A DNA stretch of 64,000 bases, from the NCBI GenBank assembly GCA_019459455.1, contig JAIBEX010000009.1:558001-622000 (forward strand), given 5' to 3'. A program made the translations under genes and the position numbers. Shown here in pieces: positions 50,188 to 57,869 of this stretch (position 1 is its first letter; each line of letters starts with the position of its first letter). Source of the stretch: Weeksellaceae bacterium (GTDB lineage Bacteria > Bacteroidota > Bacteroidia > Flavobacteriales > Weeksellaceae). The notes under the pieces were generated by a model. It was not told the origin of the DNA. It was given only the letters and a program-made list of their open reading frames with translations, and did not search any database.

Positions 50188-51135
50188 ATGAACATTCAGC
50201 AGTTAGAATACCTGATCGCGGTAGACAAGTATAAGCATTTTGGTAAGGCGGCCCAGGCGTGCTTCATTACCCAGCCCACACTTAGTGCAATGATTCAGAA
50301 ATTTGAAGATGAACTGGATGTTAAAATTTTTGACCGCACCACACATCCCATCCGGACGACTGACGTGGGAATCCAGATGATTGAACACGCAAAGACCATC
50401 ATTGACTCGGTAAACGAACTCCGCAACAAAGCAGATTTGCTTAACAATGTGCTGGGGGGAAAGATTAACCTGGGAATCATTCCCACTGTGTCCTCCTATA
50501 TTTTGCCTTCAGAAATATTTGATTTTTTAAAGCAGAATGAAAAAGTGATCATGACTGTGAAGGAAATGACCACCGATAACATCATCAAAGCCTTAAAATC
50601 CGGGGAACTGGACGCGGGGATTATTGCCACCCCGTACGATGGCGCAAACGAATTTTACCAGGATTTTTTGTTCAATGAGGAGCTGATGCTTTACACCTCT
50701 GATGCGGATCAGAAAAAGGACACTTTTGTGGTTCCAGAAGAAATAAATGTGGAGAAAGTATGGCTGCTGGAAGAGGGGAACTGTCTCCGTACACAGTTTG
50801 AAAACATCTGCCATCTTAAGGAAAACGCACTGAAGCCGAAAAATTTGGAATTTCTGGCGTCAAACGTCAGTACACTTATCCAGATGGTGGATAAGGTAGG
50901 GGGAATTTCGATTCTGCCTGAGCTTGCAGTACAGCAACTGTCAGAAAGTCAGAACCGAAAGGTGTTCCGTTTCCGCAAGCCTTTTCCATACCGGGAAATC
51001 AGCATTGTTTACTATAAACCGACGTACAAACAGAAGATCATAGACGAAATGATAAGCGCAATTAAGGGTTCGGTTGAGAAAAAACTGAATTTCTCCAAAG
51101 CACCGGGGGATTTTGTTAATGTGAAGCCTCAGTAA
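50188..51135 (+). CDS. oxyR: OxyR-type LysR regulator of the peroxide response
   Basis: A 315-residue LysR regulator. The winged helix-turn-helix spans residues ~1-60 (HFGKAAQACFITQPTLSAMIQKFE). The redox pair is C199 and C208 (EEGNCLRTQFENIC), the same numbers as in E. coli OxyR, where peroxide makes them form a disulfide that switches on the target genes. Together with divergent katA this makes the assignment firm. The C-terminal end after residue ~290 is specific to this group. Confidence 0.93.
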   Translation: MNIQQLEYLIAVDKYKHFGKAAQACFITQPTLSAMIQKFEDELDVKIFDRTTHPIRTTDVGIQMIEHAKTIIDSVNELRNKADLLNNVLGGKINLGIIPTVSSYILPSEIFDFLKQNEKVIMTVKEMTTDNIIKALKSGELDAGIIATPYDGANEFYQDFLFNEELMLYTSDADQKKDTFVVPEEINVEKVWLLEEGNCLRTQFENICHLKENALKPKNLEFLASNVSTLIQMVDKVGGISILPELAVQQLSESQNRKVFRFRKPFPYREISIVYYKPTYKQKIIDEMISAIKGSVEKKLNFSKAPGDFVNVKPQ

Positions 51136-51189
51136 CGGCTGTACAAATATCTTTTGCTTACATCTTTTTGCGGTATCATAAATAGTCGT

Positions 51190-51197
51190 TAAATTTG
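51190..51197 (+). promoter_or_regulatory. -7 promoter element of metK
   Basis: TAAATTTG; predicted start near 51203, so the mRNA has a leader of about 127 nt that begins 8 nt before the riboswitch-like element. Confidence 0.6.
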
Positions 51198-51210
51198 CCG
51201 GAGTTAATAA

Positions 51211-51259
51211 GAGGAAAAATTTGACTGATTGCAACCTCAGAAAATAAATGCTAAAACAG
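51211..51259 (+). promoter_or_regulatory. SAM-II-like riboswitch in the metK leader
   Basis: The leader can form the H-type pseudoknot of SAM-II. P1: GAGG (51211-51214) with CCTC (51235-51238). The P1 loop segment CTG-A-TTGC (51225-51232) pairs with the tail GC-TAAAA-CAG (51250-51259): GC with GC, the UU facing the A-run where SAM-II binds its ligand, and CTG with CAG. The tail AAATAAATGCTAAAA closely follows the metX SAM-II tail. P1 is short (4 bp). The gene controlled makes S-adenosylmethionine, so feedback is expected. Confidence 0.7.
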
Positions 51260-51281
51260 AATTCCCTTCTTTTCTGTGTGT
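51256..51281 (+). promoter_or_regulatory. Hairpin overlapping the riboswitch tail
   Basis: ACAGAA (51256-51261) with TTCTGT (51272-51277), followed by GTGTTTTC. It shares the CAG needed for the pseudoknot, so the two folds exclude each other. This may be the expression platform; no long T-run follows. Confidence 0.4.
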
Positions 51282-51329
51282 TTTCTTTCAGGTTTTCCCC
51301 ATTTTTATAATTTTAAAAACACACAAAAT

Positions 51330-52610
51330 ATGTCTTATTTATTTACATCCGAATCTGTTTCTGAAGGGCATCCGGACAAGATCGCCGATCAAATTTCCGA
51401 TGCACTGATCGATAACTTCCTTGCTTATGACAAAAAATCAAAAGTTGCCTGTGAAACTCTGGTAACTACAGGGCAGGTGGTGCTTGCCGGTGAGGTGAAA
51501 TCGGAAGCTTATCTGGATGTTCAGACCATTGCCAGAGAGGTGATTAACGAAATAGGTTACACCAAAGGCGAATATATGTTCAACGGTGATTCGTGCGGTG
51601 TAATATCTGCAATCCATGAGCAGTCTCCGGACATCAACCAGGGTGTAGACCGAATCACAGATGATGCTGATTTTGAAACGAAAGCAAACGCGCAGGGAGC
51701 AGGAGACCAGGGAATGATGTTTGGTTATGCAACCAACGAAACCGAAAACTTCATGCCGCTTGCTTTGGATCTTGCCCATTCCATTTTGCAGGAACTGTCC
51801 GTATTAAGAAGGGAAAATGTGGCAATCCAATACCTTAGGCCGGACGCGAAATCCCAGGTAACCATCGAGTATTCGGATGACCACAAGCCGGTAAGGATTG
51901 ACAGTATTGTAGTTTCCACACAGCATGACGAGTTTGGAAGTGATGAAGCAATGCTGGCGAGAATCCGCAAAGATATTGTAGATATCCTCATTCCCAAAGT
52001 GAAATCTAAGCAGAAGACGGCTATACAGGATCTTTTTAATGACCAGATCAAATACCACATTAACCCCACAGGCAAATTCGTGATCGGTGGTCCTCACGGG
52101 GATACAGGACTGACCGGAAGAAAAATCATTGTGGATACTTACGGCGGAAAAGGTGCGCATGGAGGCGGAGCGTTTTCGGGCAAAGATCCTTCAAAGGTCG
52201 ACCGGAGCGCGGCCTATGCAACAAGGCATATTGCAAAGAACCTTGTAGCGGCTGGAGTTGCCGATGAAATTCTGGTTCAGGTTTCCTATGCAATAGGTGT
52301 GGCAGAACCTTGTGGTCTGTATATTAATACCTACGGAACTTCCAAAGTAAATCTGCAGGACGGAGAAATTGCTGAAAAGGTAAGGAAACTTTTCGATTTA
52401 AGACCGTTTGCCATTGAACAGAACCTCAAACTGAGGAATCCAATCTACCAGGAAACTGCGTCCTACGGACATATGGGGAGAGCACATTATACCGGAAGTA
52501 AAACCTTCAATAAAGGAAGACAGAATGAGCTGACCATCACTGACCTGGAATTCTTCACGTGGGAGAAACTGGACCGTGTGGATGATATTAAGACTGAATT
52601 CGGAATCTAG
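51330..52610 (+). CDS. metK: S-adenosylmethionine synthetase
   Basis: A 426-residue enzyme that makes S-adenosylmethionine from methionine and ATP. Motifs: [15 protein letters not shown] at the N-terminus, [12 protein letters not shown], and [20 protein letters not shown]. The length is slightly above E. coli MetK (384), as is usual in Bacteroidetes. The start is the ATG at 51330, since the frame opens 54 nt earlier in the leader. It has its own promoter and terminator. Confidence 0.96.
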   Translation: MSYLFTSESVSEGHPDKIADQISDALIDNFLAYDKKSKVACETLVTTGQVVLAGEVKSEAYLDVQTIAREVINEIGYTKGEYMFNGDSCGVISAIHEQSPDINQGVDRITDDADFETKANAQGAGDQGMMFGYATNETENFMPLALDLAHSILQELSVLRRENVAIQYLRPDAKSQVTIEYSDDHKPVRIDSIVVSTQHDEFGSDEAMLARIRKDIVDILIPKVKSKQKTAIQDLFNDQIKYHINPTGKFVIGGPHGDTGLTGRKIIVDTYGGKGAHGGGAFSGKDPSKVDRSAAYATRHIAKNLVAAGVADEILVQVSYAIGVAEPCGLYINTYGTSKVNLQDGEIAEKVRKLFDLRPFAIEQNLKLRNPIYQETASYGHMGRAHYTGSKTFNKGRQNELTITDLEFFTWEKLDRVDDIKTEFGI

Positions 52611-52632
52611 AATTTTTTCATATTATTAATAT

Positions 52633-52667
52633 AACTGCTTCACAATTAAATGAAGCAGTTTTTATTT
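52633..52667 (+). terminator. Terminator of metK
   Basis: Stem AACTGCTTCA (52633-52642) with TGAAGCAGTT (52651-52660), loop of 8, followed by T4. Confidence 0.85.
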
Positions 52668-52696
52668 AACTTTACGACTCATACATAATCTATAAA

Positions 52697-53185
52697 ATGA
52701 AATTGAATATATTTTACTTCCTCATTTTCCTGTTGTTCTTCGGGAACTTATCCAAAGCACAGTTTACAGTACATAAACTCGTTCATGCCGGATATGTATA
52801 TCAGAACGGAAGTTTTGGAGAAGTGGGTGGGAGGCTCCTTTTTCTTGAGAATGATGATCTGATCTTCAGGGCGGGAGCGGCTGCGTTACTCGGATCAGCC
52901 AACGGGAAATTTGCCGTATTGCCTAAGGTGCAGGGAGATATCCTCATTAATTTTGAGAGAAATGTAGATTTGTATCATTCGTATTACTTTTTGGGAGGGG
53001 CGGAAATTACCACCAAATATATTGCTCCCAAAATTGGCGTTACGCTCTTTGGTCTTATAGATTTAACAGGTGGCTATGCTTTTCCTCTGGATAAAAAGGG
53101 ATTGAACGGAAAGGAGATGAAGGGCCTGAATGTAAATTTTACGGTAAATGTCCCTACCGTACTGATCCATGATCTTTTGAACTGA
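52697..53185 (+). CDS. Secreted protein of unknown function
   Basis: A 162-residue protein with a long signal peptide ending in LSKAQ. The rest is made of short alternating strands rich in Gly and aromatic residues (GYVYQNGSFGEVGGRLLFLEND, YHSYYFLGGAEITTKYI), which looks like a small outer-membrane or periplasmic beta protein. I do not recognise it. It stands alone between the metK terminator and a 176-bp AT-rich spacer. Confidence 0.65.
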   Translation: MKLNIFYFLIFLLFFGNLSKAQFTVHKLVHAGYVYQNGSFGEVGGRLLFLENDDLIFRAGAAALLGSANGKFAVLPKVQGDILINFERNVDLYHSYYFLGGAEITTKYIAPKIGVTLFGLIDLTGGYAFPLDKKGLNGKEMKGLNVNFTVNVPTVLIHDLLN

Positions 53186-53361
53186 TTATTATTAAATGAT
53201 ATGATCTTTTTGAGTAAATTTGGCACAGTATTGAAATTATAATTATATTTACCACATAATATTTAAGCTTATAGATAAAACTTTTACTTCTTTATAATCA
53301 ACAAAAATGTACAGCTCTTTAGTGATAAAGGGTTGGAATTAATAATATTGAAGTAAAAATT

Positions 53362-53952
53362 ATGAAATCTACGTCTGACAGCTTACTTATTTCCCTATAC
53401 CAGGCGGGCGACGAAAAATCACTTGCCAGTCTTATCGAAAGACATCAAAAGGAACTGTATACCTTTATTTTCTATAAAGTAATGGATGCAGACCTTGCAA
53501 ACGATATCTTCCAGGATGCCTTTATGAAAATCATCGTTACCCTCAAAGAAAGAAAGTACAATGAGGAGGGGAAATTCATATTGTGGGCAAAACGTATTTC
53601 GCACAACCTTATCATTGACCATTACCGCCTCAAGGCTAAACACATGAAGGTATCCGAAACTTCGTATGATAACGAGGAATTTTCCATCTTCGACCTTATC
53701 CGGGAGCAGGAAGAGAATATTGAAGACCGGCTGGTAAGCCAACAGATTCACAGTGACCTGTTTAAAATGATTGCATTCCTTCCGGAGAACCAAAGGGAGG
53801 TCATTAAACTGCGGTTCTTTGACGGGCTTAGCTTTAAAGAAATCGCGGAACAAACCGATACCAGCATCAATACTACCCTGGGCAGGGTCCGTTATGCGCT
53901 GATCAATTTGCGGAAAATAATGGCGGAAAACCGGATAATTCTGACCAGATAA
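53362..53952 (+). CDS. ECF-type RNA polymerase sigma factor
   Basis: A 196-residue sigma-70 family protein of the ECF type. Region 2 lies at ~12-80 (LIERHQKELYTFIFYKVMDADLANDIFQDAFMKI shows the DIFQDAF motif), region 4 at ~135-190 (LPENQREVIKLRFFDGLSFKEIAEQTDTS). No anti-sigma gene with a recognisable domain is next to it; instead a 44-codon ORF follows 47 nt later. Target promoters are not evident. Confidence 0.9.
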   Translation: MKSTSDSLLISLYQAGDEKSLASLIERHQKELYTFIFYKVMDADLANDIFQDAFMKIIVTLKERKYNEEGKFILWAKRISHNLIIDHYRLKAKHMKVSETSYDNEEFSIFDLIREQEENIEDRLVSQQIHSDLFKMIAFLPENQREVIKLRFFDGLSFKEIAEQTDTSINTTLGRVRYALINLRKIMAENRIILTR

Positions 53953-53999
53953 CAATATTTTGAAATAACTGCCGTTTTTAGTGAAAATACCTTTCGCCT

Positions 54000-54134
54000 A
54001 TGAAAAAAATTGACACTTTAAACCAAAAACTATTGAAACCTAGAAGACAGACCATCAGTTTCCTCATGAGTTATTCCAGCAGCATTGATGTTTTGAAAAC
54101 GAAGAGTACAACACTGATTGTTCACAAGAACTGA
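54000..54134 (+). CDS. 44-residue protein following the sigma factor
   Basis: A short ORF, ATG at 54000, TGA at 54132-54134. The product starts MKKIDTLNQKLLKPRRQT and continues with ISFLMSYSSSIDVLKTKST, ending LIVHKN. It resembles short proteins encoded directly after ECF sigma genes in related Bacteroidetes, with the (R/K)P...T(I)xFxxxYS pattern. No signal peptide or membrane helix. It is 47 nt downstream of the sigma gene and could be an anti-sigma partner; that is inference. It ends 26 nt before the next ATG. Confidence 0.6.
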   Translation: MKKIDTLNQKLLKPRRQTISFLMSYSSSIDVLKTKSTTLIVHKN

Positions 54135-54145
54135 TCTTAAATTCT

Positions 54146-54153
54146 TAAATTTG
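54146..54153 (+). promoter_or_regulatory. -7 promoter element of the HAD nucleotidase gene
   Basis: TAAATTTG, ending 7 nt before the ATG at 54160; predicted start at or just before the start codon. Confidence 0.6.
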
Positions 54154-54159
54154 TGCTGT

Positions 54160-54855
54160 ATGAAAATTCAGCACATTTTTTTTGATCTTGACAACACACT
54201 CTGGGATCACCGGAGGAATGCATATCTGACCCTTAAGGACATTTACAAACGGGAAAACGTATCCGAAAAATACAGCATTGGCTTCGAGGAATTCCATAAG
54301 GAATATTTCACCCTTAACGAAAGGCTTTGGGCCCAGATCAGAGACGGGGAAATTGACAAAGAACATCTGAGAAAGCACCGCTTTTACGATTCCTTCCTTT
54401 TTTTCGGTATCGATGATTTTGAACTCGCCCAGGTTTTTGAACATAATTTTCTGGATGAGATCCTGAACTACAACGATTTGGTGGAGGGCTCCTTTGAAAT
54501 ACTGGAATATCTTTCCGGGAAAGGATATCAGTTGCACATTTTATCAAACGGATTCGAGGAAGTTACGTACAGAAAATGTGAACTTTCAGGCATTCAGAAT
54601 TACTTTACAACCATTACCAGCGCAGATGAAATCGATATACGTAAACCCCATCCGGAGGTTTTTGAATACGCGCTTAAGAAAGCAGGTGCCAAGAAAGAAG
54701 AGTCGGTGATGGTGGGTGATGACTGGATTGCTGATGTGGAAGGGGGCAAATCATTTGGACTGGCCGTTGTGTTTTTTGATGTCTTCAACGACAACTATGA
54801 AGCGGAGGGGGTGAAGGTCATTAAAAAGCTTACGGACCTAACAGAAATACTTTAA
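54160..54855 (+). CDS. YjjG-family HAD pyrimidine nucleotidase
   Basis: A 231-residue HAD phosphatase. Motif I FFDLDNTLWDH (Asp9 and Asp11), motif II LHILSNGF, motif III KPHPEVFEYALKKAG with the Lys, and motif IV MVGDDWIADV are all present. A helical cap at ~20-100 is of the YjjG type. YjjG-like enzymes dephosphorylate non-canonical pyrimidine nucleotides, cleaning the nucleotide pool. The start at 54160 sits directly behind a -7 element. Confidence 0.88.
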   Translation: MKIQHIFFDLDNTLWDHRRNAYLTLKDIYKRENVSEKYSIGFEEFHKEYFTLNERLWAQIRDGEIDKEHLRKHRFYDSFLFFGIDDFELAQVFEHNFLDEILNYNDLVEGSFEILEYLSGKGYQLHILSNGFEEVTYRKCELSGIQNYFTTITSADEIDIRKPHPEVFEYALKKAGAKKEESVMVGDDWIADVEGGKSFGLAVVFFDVFNDNYEAEGVKVIKKLTDLTEIL

Positions 54856-54871
54856 CTGAATGCCGGAACAA

Positions 54872-54906
54872 AGAAACCCTCTCAACTGAAAGGGTTTCTG
54901 TTTTTT
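54872..54906 (+). terminator. Terminator of the HAD nucleotidase gene
   Basis: Stem AGAAACCCT (54872-54880) with AGGGTTTCT (54891-54899), loop of 10, followed by T6. Confidence 0.85.
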
Positions 54907-54920
54907 AGGAAGTTATAGCA

Positions 54921-55295
54921 TCAATTGGATTCCAATTCCACCTCGTAGGATTTTTTTGCATACTTGGTCAATGACCCGGTTGCGGCATCAACTCCGACTC
55001 CAATTACGCCACCAATAAGGATATTGCCTAACGTAACGGCATTAAATTTCTTTTCTAAGGCTACGCTTTGATCTTTGTAACCATCCAGTTTAAAGTCTGC
55101 GGTAGATTTACTTAGGCTTCTCTGAACGGCAACCGTACACGGCGTCACGCATTTCTCCACATTCTTCACATAAACCTTAGCACCCGGCGGGCTTGACGTG
55201 AACGTAAGGTCATCCTTAGTTCCGGTAATGATACTGGCGCAGGAACTCATAGAAAGAGTTACGACGGCTAAAACAGGAAGAATTCTTGTTTTCAT
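54921..55295 (-). CDS. PEGA-like lipoprotein
   Basis: A 124-residue lipoprotein with lipobox MSSC (Cys at ~19) and then ASIITGTKD. FTSSPPGAKVYVKNVEKCVTPC follows the PEGA-domain pattern (SxPxGAxVxxN), with a Cys pair likely bridged. A hydrophobic glycine-rich segment (ILIGGVIGVGVDAATGSL) near the C-terminus may insert in a membrane. Function unknown; such proteins are common in envelopes of Bacteroidetes and may bind the cell surface or peptidoglycan. Confidence 0.75.
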   Translation of the reverse strand: MKTRILPVLAVVTLSMSSCASIITGTKDDLTFTSSPPGAKVYVKNVEKCVTPCTVAVQRSLSKSTADFKLDGYKDQSVALEKKFNAVTLGNILIGGVIGVGVDAATGSLTKYAKKSYEVELESN

Positions 55296-55398
55296 AAATA
55301 AAGTTATTTTTTTTAGTGTTTTTTCAAGTGGAATTGCGTTCAGATACTTTGCAGGTGTTAGACTCCATTTCTTTTTATGAACGACAGGCAGCGTAATA

Positions 55399-56367
55399 TT
55401 ACATACCCAGGCTCTGTCTGGTCCTTTTCAGAGTTTCAGCTGCTACTTTTCTTGTTTTCTGTGCGCCTTCCTGCAGTTTTTCTTCGAGTTCGGGAAGGTT
55501 GTTCATATAATAAGTGAACAGTTCCCGTTCTTTTGAAAACTTTGTAAGGATTAAACTCAGGAGTTCGTTTTTCGCATGGCCGTAACCAAAGTTCCCTGCC
55601 AGGTATTTCGCTCTTAAAACCTCGGTTTCCGCAGGGCTGGCAATCAGTTCAAAAAGTGCGAAAACCTTGTCCGTTGAAGGGTTCTTTGGCTCTTCAAGTG
55701 TTTTGGAATCGGTTTCAATTCCCATGACCTGCTTTTTGAGTTCCTTTTCGGGAAGAAAAATGTTGATGATGTTGCCCCGGGATTTGGACATTTTATGTCC
55801 ATCCGTTCCGGGAACATATTTCGTGTCTTCCTGCAGTTCAGCCTGCGGGAGCACAAAGACCTCACCCATCTGATGGTTGAACCGGGCGCCCATATCTCTT
55901 GCCATTTCCAGGTGCTGAAGCTGGTCTTTACCAACAGGAACCACCTCTGCATCGTACATTAAAATATCTGCGGCCATGAGAACGGGATAAGTGAAAAGTC
56001 CTGCATTTACATCGTCCAGACGGTCGGCTTTGTCTTTAAAAGAGTGCGCCAAAGTCAGTCTTTGGTATGGATAAAAACAGGAGAGATACCAGGAGAGTTC
56101 ACAAACTTCGGGGATATCACTCTGTCTGTAAAAGAAGGTCTTATGTGTATCCAGACCGCAGGCGAGCCAGGCTGCCGCGATTTCGTAGGTATTTTGTCTG
56201 AGCTCTGCAGCATCCTTGATTTGGGTCAGGGAGTGCATGTTGGCAATAAACAGAAAGGATTCGTTTTCCGGTTTTTTGGACAGTTCGATTGCTGGAATAA
56301 TCGCTCCCAGCAGATTTCCGAGGTGGGGTGTACCTGTGGCCTGAATTCCAGTGAGGATTCTTGACAT
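55399..56367 (-). CDS. trpS: Tryptophanyl-tRNA synthetase
   Basis: A 322-residue class Ic synthetase that charges tRNA-Trp. HIGH-equivalent: ATGTPHLGNLLGAI near the N-terminus; KMSKS motif DGHKMSKSRGN. The length fits bacterial TrpRS. It carries the tail typical of the family (KTRKVAAETLKRTRQSLGM). It precedes no amino-acid synthesis gene here. Confidence 0.95.
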   Translation of the reverse strand: MSRILTGIQATGTPHLGNLLGAIIPAIELSKKPENESFLFIANMHSLTQIKDAAELRQNTYEIAAAWLACGLDTHKTFFYRQSDIPEVCELSWYLSCFYPYQRLTLAHSFKDKADRLDDVNAGLFTYPVLMAADILMYDAEVVPVGKDQLQHLEMARDMGARFNHQMGEVFVLPQAELQEDTKYVPGTDGHKMSKSRGNIINIFLPEKELKKQVMGIETDSKTLEEPKNPSTDKVFALFELIASPAETEVLRAKYLAGNFGYGHAKNELLSLILTKFSKERELFTYYMNNLPELEEKLQEGAQKTRKVAAETLKRTRQSLGM

Positions 56368-56472
56368 TTTAGTATATGATTTTTGGATGAAAACGGGTCC
56401 TAAAAACCCGGCAAAAATAGATATTAAAAAACTTCAGTCAAAGAGCTGAACGATTGAATCTGAAACTTATCT

Positions 56473-57111
56473 TTAAAAATCCAGACCGTGCGGGAAGGCT
56501 TTCTTCCTGAAAATCAGGAGAAGCACAGCGCCCACCGTGATAGCGGAGTCGGCCACATTAAAGATGTATTTAAAGAATTCAACGTGTTTGCCGCCTATGA
56601 GGGGCCAGTTTTCAGGCACATGCCAGTCTACGAGCGGGAAATGGAGCATATCCACCACGCAGCCCTTCATAAAGGTTGAGTAGCCGTTTCCGAACTCGGT
56701 GATTTTTGAAATACCACCATAATCAATCCAGCGTTCGATGCCTTCGTCGAATACGGTTCCGCTGTCGAAAATCATTCCGTAGAACATCCCGTCAATCAGG
56801 TTTCCAATTGCTCCCGCAAAAATCATCGACATTGGGATCAGAAGATAGTTGGAAACACCCTGTTTCAGCCACTTATTGAAAAGGTAAACCATACCGCCAA
56901 TCAGGAAGATCCGTATGAGCACCAGCAGATATTTGCCCAACAGGCCGCCAAAATGAAAGCCGTATGCCATTCCGGGATTTTCAACAAAGGTGAGCTTGAA
57001 ACCGGGTAATACATCAACGCTTTCTCCAAGGTGAAAGGTGGTTTTTATATAAAATTTTGATACCTGGTCGATTAAAAGAATAATGAATGTGATGAGGGCA
57101 ATCTTCTTCAT
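56473..57111 (-). CDS. lspA: Lipoprotein signal peptidase (signal peptidase II)
   Basis: A 212-residue membrane protease that removes signal peptides from lipoproteins. The two catalytic Asp lie in AGAIGNLIDGMFYG and FNVADSAITVGAVL; four membrane helices. A loop of ~40 residues between the two motifs (MIFDSGTVFDEGIERWIDYG ...) is longer than in E. coli, as in other Bacteroidetes. Its start overlaps the DUF2683 stop (TAATG), so the pair is co-translated. Confidence 0.94.
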   Translation of the reverse strand: MKKIALITFIILLIDQVSKFYIKTTFHLGESVDVLPGFKLTFVENPGMAYGFHFGGLLGKYLLVLIRIFLIGGMVYLFNKWLKQGVSNYLLIPMSMIFAGAIGNLIDGMFYGMIFDSGTVFDEGIERWIDYGGISKITEFGNGYSTFMKGCVVDMLHFPLVDWHVPENWPLIGGKHVEFFKYIFNVADSAITVGAVLLLIFRKKAFPHGLDF

Positions 57112-57311
57112 TACTCGTCGTTCTTCGGTTTGTCTTTAAAACTCCTTTCAGGCTTTACGGTTCTTTTTGTCACCGGTTTGGATTCAAATTTGGAACTCGG
57201 TTTAAGGGTCCGGTTATGAAATTTTTCATATTTAATCCCCATTTCCTTCATTACACTCTTCAGCGCGTTTAGTTCCATCTGGTTTTTTGGGTGAACGATC
57301 AGTGCTTCCAT
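57111..57311 (-). CDS. DUF2683 family protein
   Basis: A 66-residue basic protein, MEALIVHPKNQMELNALKSV at the N-terminus (the DUF2683 core) and a Lys/Arg-rich tail. Similar short proteins are antitoxin-like in some annotations, but no toxin gene is present here, so this is not claimed. Coupled to lspA by a TAATG overlap. An intergenic inverted repeat lies just upstream. Confidence 0.72.
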   Translation of the reverse strand: MEALIVHPKNQMELNALKSVMKEMGIKYEKFHNRTLKPSSKFESKPVTKRTVKPERSFKDKPKNDE

Positions 57312-57332
57312 CTTTTAATTTTGTAAATGTAA

Positions 57333-57398
57333 AATGTACAAAGTACAATGTATCCTTCTCAAAATACACGGCACTTTGTACATCCTACTTTGTACGCT
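57333..57398. repeat. Imperfect inverted repeat with TTTGTAC units
   Basis: A left arm at 57333-57352 and a right arm at 57379-57398 are about 80% complementary. Each contains GTACAAAGTAC or its variant. It lies between the DksA-like gene and DUF2683 and could fold as a long hairpin that separates the two transcripts. Confidence 0.5.
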
Positions 57399-57406
57399 GT
57401 ACAGTT

Positions 57407-57787
57407 TTATCGTTGTAAATTCTTTGCTTCAATGCTCAGTGTTGCGTGAGGAACGGCTCTTAAACGGTCTTTACCGATCAGTTTTCCTGTAACCCTGCAG
57501 ATTCCATAGGTCTTGTTCTCGATCCGAATCAGTGCGTTTTTCAGGTCGCGGACAAATTTCTCCTGCCTTCCTGCCAAAATTGCATTCTGCTCCTTGCTCA
57601 GCGTTTCTGCCCCTTCCTCAAATGCCTTGAAGGTGGGCGACGTATCATCGGTACCGTTATTCTGGTCGTTAATGAAACTTTCGCGGATCAGCATTAAATC
57701 TCTTTCTGCTTTTTCTATTTTTTGTTGGATAAGTTCTTTGAACTCTACCAAATCGTTGTCACTGTAGCGTTGTCTTTCTTCTGCCAT
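57407..57787 (-). CDS. DksA/TraR-like protein with degenerate zinc finger
   Basis: A 126-residue protein with the DksA layout: N-terminal coiled coil (residues ~10-75, with EKAERDLMLIRES) and a C-terminal zinc-finger region. Where DksA has two Cys pairs, this protein keeps one Cys (YGICRVTGKLIG) and has Ser in the last pair (PHATLSIEAK). The acidic tip that DksA places in the RNA polymerase channel may lie in NDQNNGTDDTSPTF. It probably still binds RNA polymerase but without zinc. Such forms are usual in Bacteroidetes. Confidence 0.8.
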   Translation of the reverse strand: MAEERQRYSDNDLVEFKELIQQKIEKAERDLMLIRESFINDQNNGTDDTSPTFKAFEEGAETLSKEQNAILAGRQEKFVRDLKNALIRIENKTYGICRVTGKLIGKDRLRAVPHATLSIEAKNLQR

Positions 57788-57869
57788 AACTTTTTTCTTT
57801 GAGGTCGTTTGTTTACTTAAAATTTTTCAATTCCGGAACCTTCCGGTCTGTTCAAAAATTTCAAATGCA

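Noticed and set aside
57111-57311. DUF2683 as an antitoxin
   Set aside because: No toxin-like ORF is next to it; it is translationally coupled to lspA instead.
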